64,000 nt of DNA, taken from IMG/VR virus record IMGVR_UViG_3300015265_000001, positions 62,001-126,000 of that record; one strand, written 5' to 3'. Below, piece by piece: positions 1 to 7,218 of this stretch. The position numbers were made by a program, and so were the translations under genes. The stretch is from a virus. Position 1 is the first letter of the stretch, and each line of letters starts with the position of its first letter. The notes below the pieces were generated by a model. It made no database searches, was not told the origin of the DNA, and saw nothing but the letters and a program-made list of their open reading frames with translations.

Positions 1-658
1 TCAAACACTTGTAGTGATACATCGACAAGATATCGATCATCGCCTGGTGCTTGGTGTCCTTGCTCAGACTCGACTTGTTGACCCGGTACAGCAGGTATGG
101 AATGGTCAGGTTGAAGGTATCACCCACAACACTCCATTCCTTGTTCACCGCTTTGGCTGCGTGGAGGTTCTCTTTGAGTTCCTCTTCGTCGACGTCAAAG
201 ATCTCAGAGAACCACTGGTTACGGTCCGCTGTGGTGAAGGTGATCTTGTGCAGTCCCAGGTAGGGAGAACCGAAGAACTCCATATGGCTGACCACGCCCA
301 CGCTGCGGGTTACGAATGCATACACGTAACGACGCAGTGCCTTGGCCCACTTCTCATCCACAACCAAGAAGTCGCCGAACTTGTTGCAGATGTCGAGGAT
401 GGCGTGGTTGGTTTCGAAGTTGACGTCCTTCAGCAGAGCCTCGGCGCCGGTTACCGATTGGATCTCGTTGTTATCCAACGGATACAGGTAAAGACCACCC
501 TGCGCCAGGATGCTGTGTTGTTCCATCCCTTCGAACAGACTGAGTACGTCTTCATTCAGATAGTTGAGACGATCCCAGTATTCACGTTCAGCCGATTCGG
601 CCGCTCGATTGCTACTGAGGTCCTCCGGGTTGTACTGTTTCGGTAAAGTGGCGAACAT
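1..658 (-). CDS. Unknown phage protein, C-terminus beyond window
   Basis: The reverse strand is open from an ATG at 658-656 down to base 1 without a stop, giving 219 visible codons; the 3' end lies outside the window. The product begins MFATLPKQYNPEDLSSN, is soluble and has no signal peptide or membrane segment. Its ATG overlaps the TGA of the upstream leftward gene by one base (TGATG), so the two are probably translationally coupled and act in the same process. Codon use is the C-ending type typical of the well-expressed genes here. I do not recognise the family. A virion structural role is plausible from its partner but unproven. Confidence 0.8.
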   Translation of the reverse strand, partial: MFATLPKQYNPEDLSSNRAAESAEREYWDRLNYLNEDVLSLFEGMEQHSILAQGGLYLYPLDNNEIQSVTGAEALLKDVNFETNHAILDICNKFGDFLVVDEKWAKALRRYVYAFVTRSVGVVSHMEFFGSPYLGLHKITFTTADRNQWFSEIFDVDEEELKENLHAAKAVNKEWSVVGDTFNLTIPYLLYRVNKSSLSKDTKHQAMIDILSMYHYKCL

Positions 659-1506
659 CAGAATCTCCTTGGAACAGAGCGACGTACCGCGTCAGTCACA
701 CGTTGACGATCACTGTAAGCCATGCGCTTGGTCCATTCAGTCGTGAGGTATTCATGGTAGTCCTTCCAGGCATCTCGGTATTCCAAGATATCGTCCTTGA
801 TGTCGCTCAAACTGACACCACTACGGATGATGGCTTCCTGGGTAGGTCGGCGGCAGGTGCGATAGATATACGCCTTAACTGCCAGTTCCACGAGGTGAGC
901 AAAGTGTTCATGTTGGCGTGTCGAAATACTGCTCAAACCTTCGTCATACTCCAGGATCATTTTGGCCGACATCGAGTAAGTACCCGAGTTCAAACCAAAG
1001 ATCACGAAGCAGTTGTTGCCGGTCATGTGGATGTTGTTGTAAGTCACCGGCATCTGACGGTTGGAACTGAGGCTGTCGATCAACGCTTCAGTCATGTCCG
1101 TGATCGAGCCCTGACCGCACATGTCGTTGGTATTGGTGCTCATGCCCAGCATACCAGTCGACGAGGTCATCGAACCCAGGTAGATCTCGGTAACCGAAAT
1201 GATCTTGCGACCACCGGTAACGATATCCGGTACGTTGACTTCGATGCAGGCGTTACCCAAGTCGCGGATACGAGCGCCGCTCAGGTCAATGAACTCAGTC
1301 TTACCGCCGTTGGCATTGCAAGCCGGCAGTACAGTACGGTGAATCACTTTCTCACGAATGCCTTGCTCCACGGTGGTGTGGTTCACAAGGTTGTACCAGT
1401 TGCCTGCGAAGTTACCGTTGGGGGCTTCGAAAGCAAGTTTAAGCAGGTAGTCGTCGATGTCACAGTTCGTGACCCGATTGATGGCATAGTCCACCGCATT
1501 ACTCAT
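658..1506 (-). CDS. Probable virion structural protein
   Basis: This 282-residue soluble protein has a beta-rich first two thirds and a helical, charged C-terminal third (from about residue 205) that ends in a basic tail, VRRSVPRRF. That make-up fits a neck or tail connector-type virion protein, but no diagnostic motif is visible, so this is inference only. The start is well supported: AGGAG lies nine bases upstream of the ATG. It heads a leftward operon with the partial gene ending at base 1, and an early-promoter-like motif sits about 25 bases upstream of the start. An early promoter would argue for an early function, so a structural role should be treated as uncertain. Confidence 0.7.
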   Translation of the reverse strand: MSNAVDYAINRVTNCDIDDYLLKLAFEAPNGNFAGNWYNLVNHTTVEQGIREKVIHRTVLPACNANGGKTEFIDLSGARIRDLGNACIEVNVPDIVTGGRKIISVTEIYLGSMTSSTGMLGMSTNTNDMCGQGSITDMTEALIDSLSSNRQMPVTYNNIHMTGNNCFVIFGLNSGTYSMSAKMILEYDEGLSSISTRQHEHFAHLVELAVKAYIYRTCRRPTQEAIIRSGVSLSDIKDDILEYRDAWKDYHEYLTTEWTKRMAYSDRQRVTDAVRRSVPRRF

Positions 1507-1530
1507 GACGTGTCACTCCTGGAGACGGTG

Positions 1531-1548
1531 TAAATAATTTGGTTTAAG
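1531..1548 (-). promoter_or_regulatory. Early-promoter-like motif, leftward
   Basis: On the reverse strand this reads CTTAAACCAAATTATTTA. It matches the AAACCTA-A/C/T-ATTA core found upstream of the Ntn-hydrolase pair, PhuZ, the shell gene and polymerase genes. It is correctly placed to start a transcript just upstream of the gene beginning at 1506. It is the weakest match of the set. Confidence 0.45.
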
Positions 1549-1601
1549 AGGGGTCATAGCATCCCTTTCGGGAGTGATTAACCGAAAGGTACTGACCCTC
1601 T
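1547..1601. repeat. Two-tier inverted repeat
   Basis: An outer stem AGAGGGGTCA (1547-1556) pairs with TGACCCTCT (1593-1601) with one bulged base. Inside it CCTTTCGG (1564-1571) pairs perfectly with CCGAAAGG (1582-1589). It lies in the divergent region between two operons and outside any gene. It could be a cruciform, a protein-binding site or a terminator-like insulator. Confidence 0.6.
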
Positions 1602-1659
1602 AAAATCGTCTTAAACAACGATGTTTTTCAAACTGGTACCTTAGGGTATCCAGCATGGA

Positions 1660-2030
1660 GAAAGCTGCTAGGAAACGTTCCTAGGTGGGTTAAAATCGAT
1701 CTTGAGATGAACTCAGGGGTCAGTATAAACCCTCCCACAAAGTCTCCCATTTAAATCTCATCTCACCTATATATTCTATTTGAGATCGGCCGCGGCGGCC
1801 GGGGGGCAAAGGGTATATTTTTGTTTTTCACAGTTCCTTCGGAAAACTTGTTAAGTTTTTATTTTGTCAATTGGCTAATTTCAAAGGAAATTCTTTTCCC
1901 TTCATTATTCGCGTACACGTGCGCGCACGCGCTCCGTGCGCTAAAGAACCTATTAATATATTTATATATTAATATTCTTTATTGCTTTTAAAGCTTTTAA
2001 AAAGCAAAGAAACGCGTGCGCACGCACGAG
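1660..2030. other. Candidate replication origin or regulatory hub
   Basis: The 621-base gap between divergent genes (1507-2127) holds no credible gene but is dense in symmetry. There is CTAGGAA-ACG-TTCCTAG (1668-1684), GAGATGA/TCATCTC arms about 50 bases apart, CGGCCGC-G-GCGGCCG followed by a G run (about 1787-1805), GCGCACG-CGCTC-CGTGCGC (1923-1941), a ten-base-pair AT palindrome centred on TTTA (1951-1974), and TTGCTTTT/AAAAGCAA (1982-2007). The AT palindrome is flanked by alternating purine-pyrimidine blocks (1910-1931 and 2013-2028) that are roughly inverted copies. This suggests a DNA-unwinding or origin element, but function is inference. Confidence 0.45.
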
Positions 2031-2049
2031 GTATACAGAAGGGTAGAAC

Positions 2050-2070
2050 TTTTCAAACCTAAATCATTAG
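2050..2070 (+). promoter_or_regulatory. Early-promoter-like motif
   Basis: The sequence TTTTCAAACCTAAATCATTAG matches the shared early motif. It lies about 57 bases upstream of the first Ntn-hydrolase gene, which it would drive together with the second paralogue. Confidence 0.6.
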
Positions 2071-2127
2071 TTTGTCACCTAGAGAACCATATTCTAGAAA
2101 AACGAAATTCGTAAGTGAGGAGTAGAC

Positions 2128-2670
2128 ATGACGACTATCGCGTGGGACGGCATCAAGCTGGTGAGTGATTCACAGGGCACTGCTGGGGTTATTATCCAGC
2201 CAAGTAACTTCAAGAAAATCTACGAGCCTGGAGAAGGCGAGTATTGGGATGTCTTGGGTATTCGTGTTATCGCCGCCGGCATCTCTGGCGACGGTAAAGC
2301 AATCGAGATCATCAAAGAAAAACTTCGCACCGGGATCGACCACAAGACCCGGGTTGATGAACTCGATGAAGTCGCTTTCGGCGTTTTGCTCATCACCGAA
2401 GAAGGCCAGTGCTATCGCTGGCAGATGAACAAACGCCAAGGACGACCAACTCACATGGACTTGCTCCAACTGCTCCCACCGGCAGCAGCAGGATCTGGCC
2501 AAACCTTTGCACTGAGTGTTCTGTCGATTGGCAAGAACGCTGAAACTGCTGTACGTGTAGCCTGCCGACACGATAAGTACTCGGGCGGCGATCTGCAAAT
2601 CTGGGAACTTCCACCAAAACCAGCCGTCAAGTCTAAACGACCTGTGGTTGCCGAACCTACACCCGCTTGA
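2128..2670 (+). CDS. HslV/proteasome-beta-like Ntn hydrolase, Thr type
   Basis: This 180-residue protein starts Met-Thr-Thr-Ile, so removal of Met would expose a catalytic Thr as in HslV. An Asp follows in VSDSQ at the position of HslV Asp17, and NFKKIY matches the region of HslV Lys33. IRVIAAGISGDG fits the HslV stretch KVIAGFAGG, and the C-terminal AGSGQTFALSVL...SGGDLQIW resembles the HslV GSGGNYALAAA...GDICIY region. After about residue 160 a Pro/Lys-rich tail extends past the fold. A GAGGAG ribosome site precedes the ATG. Such proteins form rings and cleave peptides; here the partner unfoldase and targets are unknown. The next gene is a diverged copy. The fold call is good; activity is inferred. 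Confidence 0.75.
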   Translation: MTTIAWDGIKLVSDSQGTAGVIIQPSNFKKIYEPGEGEYWDVLGIRVIAAGISGDGKAIEIIKEKLRTGIDHKTRVDELDEVAFGVLLITEEGQCYRWQMNKRQGRPTHMDLLQLLPPAAAGSGQTFALSVLSIGKNAETAVRVACRHDKYSGGDLQIWELPPKPAVKSKRPVVAEPTPA

Positions 2671-2685
2671 TCAGGAAAACAAATC

Positions 2686-3336
2686 ATGTCCGTAGCAGCA
2701 TTCGACGGTAAACTTCTGGTCACCGACTCGGCGATCTCCACCGACGGTCAAATCAGCCCAAGTGAATTCCGCAAGATCTACACACCAGACGAAGGGGAGT
2801 ACTGGGAGATCTGCGGGGTCAAAGCAATCGCCTTTGCGTTGATCGCCGTGCCCGTGGTTTATCCACAGTTCCGTAAACTGTTGCAAGAAGGGATGACCCA
2901 TTCCTCTGACGCAATGGTGTTTGATAATACGTTCGACGCAATCGTGATTGGCGAAAATGGGGTCGCCTATCAGGTCATGATGTCTGAATCTGTCAAACCT
3001 GACAAACGTTCTGTGCTGAACATCATCCCGGCTACCGGATACCTCGCCATCGGTCCAGGCGATCAATTCGCAACAGCGGTGATGTCCATCGGTAAGTCGG
3101 CCCGTGCGGCGGTGAAGGCGGCGATCAACCTGTGCATCGAGTGCCACGGCAATCTTCAGTCGTTCGAAGTTCCACCGAAACCTGAGACACCTTCGAAACG
3201 ACCTGAACCGCAGGTTGTTGAGTTGGAGACGGTGGTGGATGACGCGCCATTTGAAGCGACCGAAGCTAAACTTGATCAGGTTGAAAAACTCCTCGAGGAA
3301 GCCGAGAAGGTTCTTGAGACCGTCAAGGGGTCGTAA
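2686..3336 (+). CDS. HslV-like Ntn hydrolase paralogue, Ser type
   Basis: This 216-residue protein is a tandem paralogue of its upstream neighbour, 15 bases away. Shared landmarks are DGKLLVTDS, PSEFRKIYTPDEGEYWEICG, a second half with SIGKSARAAVKAA, and the closing EVPPKPETPSKRP. Residue 2 is Ser rather than Thr, so the processed N-terminus would carry a Ser nucleophile or be inactive, and the conserved GSG loop reads GPG. Asp and Lys positions equivalent to the HslV catalytic set are kept. A charged helical tail (about residues 185-216) is absent from the first copy. The pair could form a hetero-oligomer with one weakened subunit, like alpha or inactive beta proteasome subunits; this is inference. 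Confidence 0.7.
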   Translation: MSVAAFDGKLLVTDSAISTDGQISPSEFRKIYTPDEGEYWEICGVKAIAFALIAVPVVYPQFRKLLQEGMTHSSDAMVFDNTFDAIVIGENGVAYQVMMSESVKPDKRSVLNIIPATGYLAIGPGDQFATAVMSIGKSARAAVKAAINLCIECHGNLQSFEVPPKPETPSKRPEPQVVELETVVDDAPFEATEAKLDQVEKLLEEAEKVLETVKGS

Positions 3337-3340
3337 TTTT

Positions 3341-3514
3341 CTATGCTATGTGAACTCGTGAGTTTGCTCCTGCTTTGAAGATAGTTAGCCCTGGCGTACC
3401 CGCGGGAATAGTTTGGAGTCCACTACCCGCACCAGTCGATTGTCCCCCATTAACGATCGGCTGGCCTGGCAATACATCGCTGGGAAAAGCTCCACCTGCC
3501 AAAGATATTTCCAT
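3341..3514 (-). CDS. Tiny Gly/Pro-rich protein
   Basis: This 57-residue leftward gene has an ATG preceded by AGGAGG at ten-base spacing and ends with TAG four bases from the convergent Ntn-hydrolase gene. The product (MEISLAGGAFPSDVLPGQ...) is rich in Gly, Pro, Ser and Thr, contains no membrane segment and looks like a short beta or extended peptide. No family is recognised. The strong ribosome site and intact frame support it as real despite the size. A small virion or spike-tip-like role cannot be excluded. Confidence 0.55.
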   Translation of the reverse strand: MEISLAGGAFPSDVLPGQPIVNGGQSTGAGSGLQTIPAGTPGLTIFKAGANSRVHIA

Positions 3515-3724
3515 CGTGCTCAGTCCTCCTAACCGGGGTCTGAGTGCGGTGGGATTATTTCGCGTTTTTATTTTTTGTTACCGGATAGATATATTTTATA
3601 CTTGCACACGTCATCCGGTTTTTCTCGTAGCTGGGTTTACCGGATGGTGTTATTGGGGGTGGGTCCTACTGTCCTTCGGTTCGCAGGTACTTCTCACAAG
3701 TGTTTACGTCTTTTCTGAGGACAG

Positions 3725-3760
3725 CCCCTGCGGCCTCGTTTGCAGCAGGGGTTTATTTTT
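3725..3760 (+). terminator. Rho-independent terminator
   Basis: CCCCTGC (3725-3731) pairs with GCAGGGG (3745-3751) and is followed by TTTATTTTT. It would end rightward transcripts from the Ntn-hydrolase pair. The rest of 3515-3899 holds three copies of an ACCGGAT/ATCCGG element (about 3580-3650), the PhuZ promoter and no gene that I can support. Confidence 0.65.
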
Positions 3761-3810
3761 CACTTGCGATAAGGATTTTGAGTGATGGAGGCAATGGGTT
3801 GAAGTCATGT

Positions 3811-3834
3811 AAAAAGATTTCAAGCCTACATTAC
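3811..3834 (+). promoter_or_regulatory. Early-promoter-like motif upstream of PhuZ
   Basis: The 24-base element from 3811 reads AAAAAGATTTCAAGCCTACA then TTAC. It is nearly identical to the element at 20926-20949 and close to that at 12004-12027. It lies 66 bases before the PhuZ start codon. Confidence 0.65.
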
Positions 3835-3899
3835 TTGTGTGTTGGCCATAAACGGTCTAACGAATTCTTCCAACTGGTAACTCAAAGAGAACATTTCAC

Positions 3900-4898
3900 A
3901 TGAATGCAAACACTTCTGATCTGGCGTATTTCCTCTGCGGTGGTACCGGTATCAACATCGGCGTAGCGCTCAAGAAAGGCACTCACACCGACAACAACAA
4001 AAACGCGTTCTTCGTCGGCCTGGACTCCTCGGACCGCAACAGCTCCAACGACCTCTTCGAAGTCGTGCAGATGGCCGTTGCCAACGATCCTGACCAAAAG
4101 GCCAAAGGCTCGGGTAAAGTCAAGGCGACCAACTACCCGCAGGCTGAGCAGTTCATCACCCAGTTCCTGACCAAGCACAAACCTCGCGATTACAACATCA
4201 TCGTCTGCTCCACCGGCGGTGGTACTGGTTCGATGCTGGCTTTCGTTCTGGCGCGCATGCTGTTCGAACGCGACCACCTGGTCGTGCTGTGCTTCGTCAA
4301 CGACAAGACCTCCCAGGTCGAAGAAATCAACGTCGTGAACAGCTACCGTTCGTACGCGTCGCTGACCACTCCAGGTTCGCTGAACCGCGTCGTGCCGTAC
4401 ATGGAATTCGACAACACCCTGACCAACACTCGCGGTGAAGTCAACCAGATGATCATCGACAAGCTCGATGTGGCCAGCCTGTTCCTGACCAACGACAACA
4501 AGGAACAAGACCACACCGACCTGAAGAACCTGCTGAACTTCAGCAAGCACTACGGCGTTCCACCGTCCATGTCGCGTATTCGCTTCTACGACGAGAAGGG
4601 CGTTGCCGAGTTCAAAGGCAAAGTGCCGGTTGCAGTATCGTCTTTGTTCAGCAACAGCGATGCGGTCATCCCGCGTTTCAACGGCACCGTGATCCGTTCC
4701 ACCGGTGTGTTCGCCGACGGCGTCAAGCGCCCAAGCAATGCCGAAGAACTGCACATGGTCCTGGACCACGGTGAAGCTCTGAAAGAGCTGGAGAAACACA
4801 TCGAAGCCATGGAAACCCGCAAGGTCGAAACTCAAGGGACCTTCACCCAGCAGAAAGATCTCTCTGCCGGCGCGGATGCAAACGGCTTCTTCCTGTAA
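3900..4898 (+). CDS. phuZ: PhuZ, phage tubulin-like GTPase
   Basis: The 332-residue protein carries the tubulin/FtsZ signature STGGGTGS (residues 104-111) that binds GTP phosphates. An N-terminal nucleotide-binding strand-loop, YFLCGGTGINIGVAL (residues 10-24), also fits. Length suits PhuZ proteins, which polymerise into a bipolar spindle that centres the phage nucleus and moves capsids in the cytoplasm of the infected cell. The C-terminal region (about 285-332) is helical then extended, as expected for the helix and tail that make longitudinal contacts. AAAGAGA precedes the ATG. It is a single-gene unit with its own early-type promoter and a strong downstream hairpin. Codon use is strongly C-ending, suggesting high expression. 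Confidence 0.93.
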   Translation: MNANTSDLAYFLCGGTGINIGVALKKGTHTDNNKNAFFVGLDSSDRNSSNDLFEVVQMAVANDPDQKAKGSGKVKATNYPQAEQFITQFLTKHKPRDYNIIVCSTGGGTGSMLAFVLARMLFERDHLVVLCFVNDKTSQVEEINVVNSYRSYASLTTPGSLNRVVPYMEFDNTLTNTRGEVNQMIIDKLDVASLFLTNDNKEQDHTDLKNLLNFSKHYGVPPSMSRIRFYDEKGVAEFKGKVPVAVSSLFSNSDAVIPRFNGTVIRSTGVFADGVKRPSNAEELHMVLDHGEALKELEKHIEAMETRKVETQGTFTQQKDLSAGADANGFFL

Positions 4899-4917
4899 CA
4901 CGGCGTAGTGAGCGTAG

Positions 4918-4966
4918 GGTACCGGGGAGTGATCCTCGGTACCTTATAGCTGCTATGTTGTTTTTT
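4918..4966 (+). terminator. Terminator after phuZ with CTTATAGCTGC element
   Basis: GGTACCG (4918-4924) pairs with CGGTACC (4937-4943). This is followed by TTATAGCTGCTATG and a T run (GTTGTTTTTT). The TTATAGCTGC element recurs after other hairpins in the window. Confidence 0.65.
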
Positions 4967-5030
4967 GATATCTTTTTCCACCGCCGGCTTCATTACTATG
5001 AGGCATGGTTTTTATAAAGGGGTCTAGAAG

Positions 5031-5327
5031 GTGTCTAGAAGCTTCTGTCTGGATTTAAAATCCTATACCCTAGACGTACCATTGGGTATAGATCAAAATT
5101 GCCTGAGCCGCACGATAACGTCGATGGATCTACATTCCATTTTCGTTGACGAGGGGTTCAACTCATTCGACTTTCCCAGAATCTATCACCGGATCTGGGG
5201 AAATGACATCAACGCGTTAAGGGATCAGGTAGCTAACAAGCTGTTGGGGGTACCTAGAGACGCTGTGGTCAAAATACAGGGCTTTGGTAAACTCCGGCAA
5301 CAAGTACTGGTTACACTGAAATACTAA
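5031..5327 (+). CDS. Unknown small protein
   Basis: This 98-residue product begins at a GTG with AAGGGG eight bases upstream. It is soluble, with a mid-protein helix (about residues 52-73) and a C-terminal beta strand LRQQVLVTLKY. It opens a run of seven small genes (5031-7603) with ordinary, unbiased codon use unlike phuZ. The layout of helical centre followed by a closing strand recurs in several neighbours, suggesting distant paralogy that I cannot prove by eye. No function is assigned. Confidence 0.65.
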   Translation: MSRSFCLDLKSYTLDVPLGIDQNCLSRTITSMDLHSIFVDEGFNSFDFPRIYHRIWGNDINALRDQVANKLLGVPRDAVVKIQGFGKLRQQVLVTLKY

Positions 5328-5339
5328 AAGGGGCCAGCA

Positions 5340-5888
5340 GTGATCAGATTCGATGTCCTAAACTTAGGCAATAGCTTAGTAATGGAAAAGGACGACATTC
5401 CCGCTGTCAGGGAATCAATTGCTGTACGAATGCTGGAAGCCGTAGTAGAGATGATGAATCATCCAGAACGGACGGATCGTTTGTTAGACCAATTGGGGAA
5501 CGTGTACGAAGAGCACTACGATATGCTGACACCAGATCTCGTGATGCTTCAAGTGAAAGAACGACTGCAAAAAGAAATGAAACGGCGTTCGTGGGATGGC
5601 CGACTTAAAGTCAAAGTTAGCTTTAAGAAGATCTCCCACGCGTTCCATCAGGCCCATATTGAGATGGACCTGGATGCTACGTTGGCGGCATCGGCTAAAT
5701 CTAAGACTGCGCGTAAGCCGCGGCAGAAGGTAACGGCCGATACGATTAACGATAATCCAAGTCAGGAAGCACTCAATGAATTCCTTACAATTGCTGAGCG
5801 TCGGAGTGTTCGGCGACCTCCGAACCTTTCAAGTCGACAACCGACAGCTGTTAGAGAACCTTTTGACCGAGATCGGTACCCTCACTAA
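5340..5888 (+). CDS. Unknown small protein, helical then basic tail
   Basis: This 182-residue protein starts at a GTG preceded by AAAAGGGG. Residues 20-85 look helical, and residues 85-118 contain beta strands (LKVKVSFKKI, AHIEMDL). A basic Ala/Lys/Arg segment, AKSKTARKPRQK, follows (about 123-134) and could bind nucleic acid or be a linker. The last 35 codons overlap the next gene in another frame and read like non-selected sequence (many Arg and Pro), suggesting a tail evolving under the overlap. No family is recognised. Confidence 0.65.
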   Translation: MIRFDVLNLGNSLVMEKDDIPAVRESIAVRMLEAVVEMMNHPERTDRLLDQLGNVYEEHYDMLTPDLVMLQVKERLQKEMKRRSWDGRLKVKVSFKKISHAFHQAHIEMDLDATLAASAKSKTARKPRQKVTADTINDNPSQEALNEFLTIAERRSVRRPPNLSSRQPTAVREPFDRDRYPH

Positions 5889-6270
5889 CGACTACGTCCC
5901 TCATCTTCATAAAGAGATGGCGTGGGGTGTTTTAGAGATGGCTGTTGAGCAGCTTCGGTTTTCAAAAGGGTTGAATCGTTTCGACTGCCACTATAACCAA
6001 AAGGCGGCGCGTTGTTTTGTTTATGCAGATAAGCTGGAAGAAGAGACAGACAAAATCTTCACCCACATCATCTCGCAGATTATAAGTGCTACCAATAAAA
6101 CGTCACCGGATCATCCTTTTTTATACCAGATCCTTGCAAACGGCGATTTGTTGGTAAGCATGGACGTCAGAGACTACGAGCCTCTGGCAACAGACACCTT
6201 AGAGGAGGAATGCGGCGATGAGCAAGACGTATGGCTTGGCCCTGGGCTGCATTCCGATAGCCTTTGGTAG
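5776..6270 (+). CDS. Unknown small protein, overlapping gene
   Basis: This 164-residue product has an ATG preceded by AGGAAG at seven bases. It overlaps its upstream neighbour by 113 bases in a different frame. Residues 20-70 are helical, followed by strands and a second helix around TDKIFTHIISQIISATN. Its C-terminal 18 residues overlap the next gene and look unconstrained. The pattern of each gene starting well inside the previous one is unusually dense even for a phage. Function is unknown. Confidence 0.6.
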   Translation: MNSLQLLSVGVFGDLRTFQVDNRQLLENLLTEIGTLTNDYVPHLHKEMAWGVLEMAVEQLRFSKGLNRFDCHYNQKAARCFVYADKLEEETDKIFTHIISQIISATNKTSPDHPFLYQILANGDLLVSMDVRDYEPLATDTLEEECGDEQDVWLGPGLHSDSLW

Positions 6271-6580
6271 TCGCGGGTTCCATCCTAATGAGACCTGCAA
6301 CCTGGTTACACTGATAATGGGCGTGTGCCGGTATAACGAAGAACCGTACATTCCAGGAGTGGTTGCGGAATTCATCCGTACCGAAATGGATCTGGACCCG
6401 CTGCATGCCCAGATCCTTATCCTGGACGCCTTGGAGACTCTGGTCGACGTAGGCATGCAATTCAGACGAGTAGCCGCCACCGGTTATTTGCAACGTTATG
6501 TAGTACACCCTCACACCATTCTGCTGGAAGTAGACGATGACTATCAAAACCATTACGCACACAATTGCACTTCCACCTAA
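6218..6580 (+). CDS. Unknown small protein
   Basis: This 120-residue product starts at an ATG with GGAGGAA upstream. It overlaps the preceding gene by 53 bases and the following one by 44. The first 35 residues are hydrophobic but broken by Gly, Pro and Asn, so a membrane segment is unlikely. A helix (residues 50-82) is followed by strands (LQRYVVHPHTILLEVD), the same order as in its neighbours. No function is recognised. Confidence 0.6.
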   Translation: MSKTYGLALGCIPIAFGSRGFHPNETCNLVTLIMGVCRYNEEPYIPGVVAEFIRTEMDLDPLHAQILILDALETLVDVGMQFRRVAATGYLQRYVVHPHTILLEVDDDYQNHYAHNCTST

Positions 6581-6848
6581 CACCGACGTTGTGCAGTTCT
6601 TGGGTGTGTACCGCAACCTTATGGAGTCGATGCAAGTTCCGCACAACATGGACACGTTCGATTCCGTTGACGGTTTCACGCATCCTATCGAGGAATGCCA
6701 GAAGCAACTGACCACAGCATTCTTTGAGTTCTTCCGCCAATTGCAGGACCTGAAGAACATCTACGGTTCTGTACAGTGCATCAACGCTACGGTAGGTAAC
6801 AGCACGGTCACGTTCATCTTTACCTACCAAGACCTGTCCTCAGCATAA
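6537..6848 (+). CDS. Unknown small protein
   Basis: This 103-residue product has an N-terminal strand (MTIKTITHTIAL), a long helical middle and two closing strands, CINATVGNSTVTFIFTY. This arrangement resembles the 125-residue protein at 33163-33540, with a similar spaced pattern of Pro, Phe, Leu and a final V-x-V/F-x-F strand. The two may be distant paralogues. It overlaps the previous gene by 44 bases and lies ten bases before the next. Function unknown. Confidence 0.6.
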   Translation: MTIKTITHTIALPPNTDVVQFLGVYRNLMESMQVPHNMDTFDSVDGFTHPIEECQKQLTTAFFEFFRQLQDLKNIYGSVQCINATVGNSTVTFIFTYQDLSSA

Positions 6849-6858
6849 AGAGAACACT

Positions 6859-7218
6859 ATGTGGAAACGCATACTACCCATTGACTACGAAGAACTGGCC
6901 GACCATTTGTTAGCGTCTTATGCGATGGATTGCATGGACTGGCCAGCGGCGCCATTTGATTTTCAAATGTCCAAGAATGTTTTGATCGATCATGTGGAAG
7001 CCATCATGGAAGAGGGCGAGTGTTGCGAAGACACAGTGTTGACAGATATCTTGTTTAAACACCACATCCATGGATCGGTTAAATGCATGCACGTGACCAG
7101 CTTGCCTGGCACGGTTGTAATTCGGAACGGCCATCCTTTGAAGCTTCCGCTCGTTATTATCGAACTTGAATCTCAAGGAGACCTCCCGTATGGCAACCCC
7201 GAATCCTTCACGTGGTGA
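6859..7218 (+). CDS. Unknown small protein
   Basis: This 119-residue acidic protein starts at an ATG after AAAGAGAA. It has a helical front (residues 9-65) and a strand-rich back (VKCMHVTSLPGTVVIRN...PLVIIELES), the same order as neighbouring products. Its 3' end overlaps the start of the next gene by 29 bases, where the AAGGAG ribosome site of that gene is embedded. Cys residues at 56-57 and near 85 are not arranged as a metal site. No function assigned. Confidence 0.6.
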   Translation: MWKRILPIDYEELADHLLASYAMDCMDWPAAPFDFQMSKNVLIDHVEAIMEEGECCEDTVLTDILFKHHIHGSVKCMHVTSLPGTVVIRNGHPLKLPLVIIELESQGDLPYGNPESFTW

